From: Candidatus Bathyarchaeota archaeon | GTDB taxonomy: Archaea > Thermoproteota > CALKCG01 > B24 > JAGTQN01 | Assembly: GCA_018396395.1 (NCBI GenBank) | Contig: JAGTQN010000062.1 | Location: 1 to 5,655, forward strand | Direction: 5' to 3' | Length of the DNA: 5,655 bases | Shown: piece after piece, positions 4,852 to 5,655 of the stretch | Layout: every line of letters begins with the position of its first letter | Numbering within the stretch: position 1 is the stretch's first letter | Notes under the pieces: model-generated | The model's database searches: none | The model's input: the letters and a program-made list of their open reading frames with translations, nothing else | Told to the model about the DNA's origin: nothing | Position numbers and translations under genes: made by a program

Positions 4852-5655
4852 CTAAAGGTTTGCCTCCCAAGGGATTTGGACAGGGCCTTCGATGAAGGGA
4901 TATTTTCTCAATGCCTCTTCATTTAGCTCTATTCCAAGACCTGGCTTTTTTGGAACCTCTAAATAGCCCTTCTTTGGCTCAAGGGGCTCTTGAACGATCT
5001 CTGTCCTAAAGGCAGGGCAGCTCCAGTGCCAAGTCCTTTGCATCTCAAGGATCAAATGGTTCGGGATTGAGGCCACGAGGTGGAGGTTTGCCGCCGTCGT
5101 TATGGCATTGTGCCAGTTATGGGGGCAACAGAAGATTCCTTGAAGGCTTGCAAGATAGGCGATTCTCTTGGCTTCCGATATGCCCACTACGTTACAGTCT
5201 GGTTGGACTATGTCGTATGCTCGCCGGTCGATCCAAGGCTTGAACTCCATGGCACTTCCCCGCCCCTCCCCACCCGTTATGGGAATATCCGGAAGGGCCC
5301 TTCGGATCTCCAAATAGCCCTCAAGGTTTTCACCTCGAATGGGCTCCTCGAACCAATAGGGCTCATACCTCTCGAATTGTTTAGCCATTCTTATGGCTTC
5401 AGAGGGGCTCCTGAAGCGCATGTTACCCTCGATGAGGAGATCCATCTCGTATCCAACGGCTTCCCTAACTGCCTTTATGGCTTCTATGAATCGTCTATCA
5501 GGTCCTATTCTGAACTTGAAAGCAGTGAAGCCTTGTTCTAGATAACCCATGGCCTCCTTTACGAGGATTTCAGGCTTCTTTACAAATTCCCAATTAATGC
5601 CACCACTGGCATAGACCCTGACCCTTTCCGTATGGCGTCCTCCTAGGAGCTGGCT
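4852..5655 (-). CDS. Enolase-superfamily sugar-acid dehydratase-like protein (mandelate racemase/muconate lactonizing family), 5' end missing
   Basis: The reading frame is open to the window edge: 267 C-terminal residues are visible, so the first ATG inside (5550) is not the start. Counting from the window edge, LLGGRHTERVRVYASGG (3-19) marks entry to the barrel domain. Then come K47-x-R49 in FKFRIG (the catalytic KxK/KxR position), metal ligands E76 (IEGN), E103 (WFEEP) and E130 (GGEGRGS), D153 (QPDCN) pairing with the catalytic H179 (CPHNW), and E204 (LEMQ). A Lys-x-Lys/Arg plus His-Asp dyad is typical of mandelate-racemase-group sugar-acid dehydratases such as gluconate, galactonate or arabinonate dehydratase; the reaction would be Mg-dependent loss of water giving a 2-keto-3-deoxy acid. 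The first metal ligand is Glu where Asp is usual. The specific substrate is not determinable. About 100-130 N-terminal residues are expected outside the window. Confidence 0.9.
   Translation of the reverse strand, partial: SQLLGGRHTERVRVYASGGINWEFVKKPEILVKEAMGYLEQGFTAFKFRIGPDRRFIEAIKAVREAVGYEMDLLIEGNMRFRSPSEAIRMAKQFERYEPYWFEEPIRGENLEGYLEIRRALPDIPITGGEGRGSAMEFKPWIDRRAYDIVQPDCNVVGISEAKRIAYLASLQGIFCCPHNWHNAITTAANLHLVASIPNHLILEMQRTWHWSCPAFRTEIVQEPLEPKKGYLEVPKKPGLGIELNEEALRKYPFIEGPVQIPWEANL

Noticed and set aside
5080..5541. Plus-strand ORF of 153 codons
   Set aside because: It is entirely antisense to the enolase-superfamily gene, whose catalytic residues are intact in the other strand.

Overview
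The window looks like a piece of a thermophilic prokaryote's chromosome, most likely an archaeon. The signs are: strong AGG/AGA arginine and ATA isoleucine usage in a genome of middling GC; transcription units that end in long pyrimidine (T-rich) tracts without a GC hairpin; A/T-rich boxes where an archaeal TATA element would sit; and internal ribosome sites built on GGTGA. None of these is decisive alone. A thermophilic bacterium is not excluded, and I cannot name a lineage.

Layout. Positions 1-324 hold no convincing gene. There is a CCTTT-repeat tract at the very start (probably the terminator of a plus-strand unit to the left), then a stretch rich in inverted repeats (about 50-163), then a 15-bp palindrome abutting a TATA-like box just before the first gene. 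Positions 325-3519 are a tight plus-strand operon: etfB, etfA and a GlcD-type FAD oxidase, with gaps of 5 and 1 bases once the ATG starts are used. It ends in a 91-base pyrimidine tract that contains a 10-bp tandem repeat. Convergent to it on the minus strand is a complete histone-deacetylase/AcuC-family deacylase (3636-4721). Upstream of that, also on the minus strand, is the 3' part of an enolase-superfamily (mandelate racemase-like) dehydratase (4852 to the window end, 5' end missing). The two minus-strand genes are separated by 130 bases with mirror-image purine and pyrimidine tracts.

How the genes fit. The order etfB-etfA-FAD oxidase is the order of the lactate dehydrogenase/Etf complex (LctBCD) of Acetobacterium woodii. 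The EtfB here carries the motifs typical of FAD-binding, electron-bifurcating EtfB rather than the AMP-binding mitochondrial type. The best reading is a soluble complex that oxidises a D-2-hydroxy acid (D-lactate or glycolate type) and passes electrons through Etf, possibly with flavin-based confurcation. The deacylase and the sugar-acid-dehydratase-like enzyme are separate units. They are compatible with carboxylic- and sugar-acid catabolism, but nothing in the sequence links them directly to the operon.

I see no CRISPR array, insertion sequence, tRNA or rRNA.
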